Of a stretch of DNA of 7,451 nucleotides, positions 5,952 through 7,451 are shown in pieces (position 1 is the stretch's first letter; every line of letters begins with the position of its first letter). Position numbers and translations under genes: made by a program. Origin of the DNA: Betaproteobacteria bacterium (GTDB lineage: Bacteria; Pseudomonadota; Gammaproteobacteria; Burkholderiales; Casimicrobiaceae); NCBI GenBank assembly GCA_013298455.1, contig JAAFHR010000154.1, positions 1 through 7,451 on the forward strand. Direction: 5' to 3'. Under the pieces are notes generated by a model, which saw only the letters and a list, made by a program, of their open reading frames with translations, did not search any database and was not told where the DNA came from.

Positions 5952-7451
5952 TGAATGCTCCGTTTAATCAAGCCGCGATTGTGCCAGAGCCCCCGCTGCA
6001 CGGGGCTGTCGGCGATTTGCGACAACCCGTTTACAGAACCATCCGAACGCTGCCCGACCATTTGGTCAACCAAATTGCGGCGGGCGAAGTCGTTGAGCGA
6101 CCCGCTGCCGCGCTCAAAGAGCTTTTGGAAAACGCGATGGATGCGGGCGCTCGACACATCGACGTCGAGCTGCAAGGTGGCGGTACGGTGTTGTTGACGG
6201 TGAGCGATGACGGACGCGGCATCGTCGCTGATGAGTTGCCGCTGGCCGTGGCGCGGCACGCCACGTCGAAAATCGTTACCTTGGATGACTTGGAATCCGT
6301 CGCGTCGTTTGGATTTCGGGGCGAAGCGTTGGCCTCGATTGCGTCGGTGTCTCGATTGTCGTTGACGAGCCGCGCGGTAGCGTCGACCAGCGCGTCACGG
6401 TTGCAGGTGGAAGGCGGATTGCTCGGCAACATCGAGCCCGCTGCGGCATTGCAAGGCACCACAATTTCCGTGGCAGAGTTGTTTTTCAATACGCCAGCGC
6501 GTCGTCGATTTTTGAAATCCGAAGCGACTGAATATGCGCATTGCTTTGAGGCCATGAAGCGCTGTGCGCTCACTCGCCCTGACGTTGCCTTCGCGCTCAA
6601 ACACAATGGCCGCGCCGTGTCGCGCTGGCCTGCACAAACGGCGGCAGCTCGGGTGGCTGCAGTGCTCTCGCATGAATGGATTGAAGCGGCGCAAGCGGTT
6701 GCGGTTGACGGGGGCGCGATCTCTATCGAAGGCTACGTGTTGAAGCCCAACAGTGCCGTCTCGCCGCGCGATGCTCAGCATCTTTTTGTGAATGGTCGCT
6801 GGGTCCGGGACAAGGTGGTGTTGCACGCGATTCGCGATGCGCTTCGGGATCAAATGCATGGCGGCGCAACACCGTCATTCGTACTCAAAATTTCGCTCGA
6901 TCCGCGCGGCGTTGACGTCAACGTACATCCCGCGAAAACGGAAGTTCGTTTTCGCGATTCGCAGGCGGTGCATCAATTCGTTCGCCGCGCTGTAGAGCGC
7001 GCCATGGCGGGCGGTGCGAGCGGGGATGCTGCGGTGTCCGCTGCCCCCAAACTTTTTGGTGCGGCGCTTGAACACCGGGCGACCAGCCACGTGGGCGCCT
7101 TGACGCAGCAGTCTTTCGTGTATCCACCGCGAACCGCTGCGCCAGACTACAAGGTCAGCGAGCGAGTCTCTGCATTTTTTTTCTCGCCGGATGCGACAGC
7201 TACGTCGGGCATCGCAGCCGGAGCGGACGGCGACGCGCTCTCGGTGCTGGAACGTACGCCAGCGACCCATTCAAGCCCAACCGAGTTTCCGTTGGGCTTC
7301 GCCATCGCCCAACTCCACGGCGTCTACATCTTGGCGCAAAACGCGGCTGGGTTGGTACTTGTAGACATGCATGCCGCGCACGAGCGCATCGTGTTTGAAG
7401 CACTTCGTGCGCAGCCTGCCGCCGCCGCCAGCAACCAGCGCTTGCTGATCC
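5951..7451 (+). CDS. mutL: DNA mismatch repair protein MutL (3' end outside window)
   Basis: 500 codons are present and the C-terminal end is missing. The GHKL ATPase domain is complete: IRTLPDHLVNQIAAGEVVERPA (31-52, in two adjoining blocks), KELLENAMDAG (Glu57 and Asn61, matching E. coli Glu29 and Asn33), SDDGRGI (Asp86, matching Asp58), ARHATSKI and GFRGEALASIASVS. The transducer part has FFNTPARRRFLKS, LFVNGRWVRD and VDVNVHPAKTEVRF. A variable linker follows, then the start of the C-terminal domain with PLGFAIAQLHGVYIL and DMHAAHERIVFE (472-483). The last motif fits DQHA(X)2E(X)4E of endonuclease-type MutL proteins, known in bacteria without MutH, so this MutL probably nicks DNA itself. 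GTG 5951 is chosen because no ATG precedes the ATPase motifs; it gives about 28 residues more than E. coli MutL, and GTG 5981 or TTG 6017 remain possible. It acts with MutS in the cytoplasm. Confidence 0.96.
   Translation, partial: MNAPFNQAAIVPEPPLHGAVGDLRQPVYRTIRTLPDHLVNQIAAGEVVERPAAALKELLENAMDAGARHIDVELQGGGTVLLTVSDDGRGIVADELPLAVARHATSKIVTLDDLESVASFGFRGEALASIASVSRLSLTSRAVASTSASRLQVEGGLLGNIEPAAALQGTTISVAELFFNTPARRRFLKSEATEYAHCFEAMKRCALTRPDVAFALKHNGRAVSRWPAQTAAARVAAVLSHEWIEAAQAVAVDGGAISIEGYVLKPNSAVSPRDAQHLFVNGRWVRDKVVLHAIRDALRDQMHGGATPSFVLKISLDPRGVDVNVHPAKTEVRFRDSQAVHQFVRRAVERAMAGGASGDAAVSAAPKLFGAALEHRATSHVGALTQQSFVYPPRTAAPDYKVSERVSAFFFSPDATATSGIAAGADGDALSVLERTPATHSSPTEFPLGFAIAQLHGVYILAQNAAGLVLVDMHAAHERIVFEALRAQPAAAASNQRLLI
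7175..7182 (+). repeat. T8 homopolymer inside the mutL coding sequence
   Basis: Eight consecutive Ts encode Phe409-Phe411 in the linker between the ATPase and C-terminal domains. A one-base slip would remove the C-terminal dimerisation and nuclease domain. Confidence 0.9.

Noticed and set aside
5939..6259. 107-codon upstream extension of the S9 peptidase frame
   Set aside because: It is antisense to the conserved MutL ATPase region and would bury a good signal peptide inside the protein; the real start is ATG 5938.
6031..6606. 191-codon minus-strand open frame opposite mutL
   Set aside because: It is antisense to the strongly conserved MutL ATPase domain and has no protein-family features.
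1..7451. Mobile elements, CRISPR arrays, tRNA or rRNA genes, phage genes
   Set aside because: No transposase, long terminal inverted repeats, regularly spaced repeats or recognisable RNA-gene sequence was found by reading both strands.

Overview
The window reads as ordinary chromosomal DNA of a moderately GC-rich proteobacterium. Three things point to a Gram-negative, probably a gammaproteobacterium or a relative: an outer-membrane TonB-dependent receptor, secreted proteins with standard Sec signal peptides, and a MutL carrying the DMHA-type endonuclease motif. I see no rRNA, tRNA, CRISPR array, insertion sequence or phage gene. The assignment is inference from protein style, not a species call.

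Layout. Bases 1-2119 lie on the minus strand and look like a metal-uptake unit. A small histidine-rich secreted protein (GTG start at 2119) is followed, after a 139-base gap holding a GC-rich hairpin, by a ZnuD-like TonB-dependent receptor (ATG at 1602) whose C-terminal end lies beyond the left edge. Divergent from it, on the plus strand, are a TerC/Alx-family membrane protein (about 2316-3314) and a TerB-like cytoplasmic protein (3396-3815). They are separated by 80 bases with no obvious terminator, so they may share a transcript. A short AT-rich convergent junction (3816-3955) follows. Next comes a secreted S9-family serine peptidase on the minus strand (3956-5938). Divergent from it, with only 12 bases between the two start codons, is mutL (from 5951), which runs off the right edge.

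How the genes relate. The left half has a metal theme: a likely zinc (or heme) receptor with a candidate periplasmic metal-binding partner, back to back with a likely manganese exporter. The right half is a divergent peptidase/mutL pair. Its start-site region carries two back-to-back -10-like hexamers, each placed so that the mRNA would begin at or very near the start codon. No strong case for a wholly new system is visible. The most interesting points are the histidine-rich protein/receptor pair, the compact bidirectional start region, an eight-T tract inside mutL, and the possibly structured leader ahead of the TerC gene.
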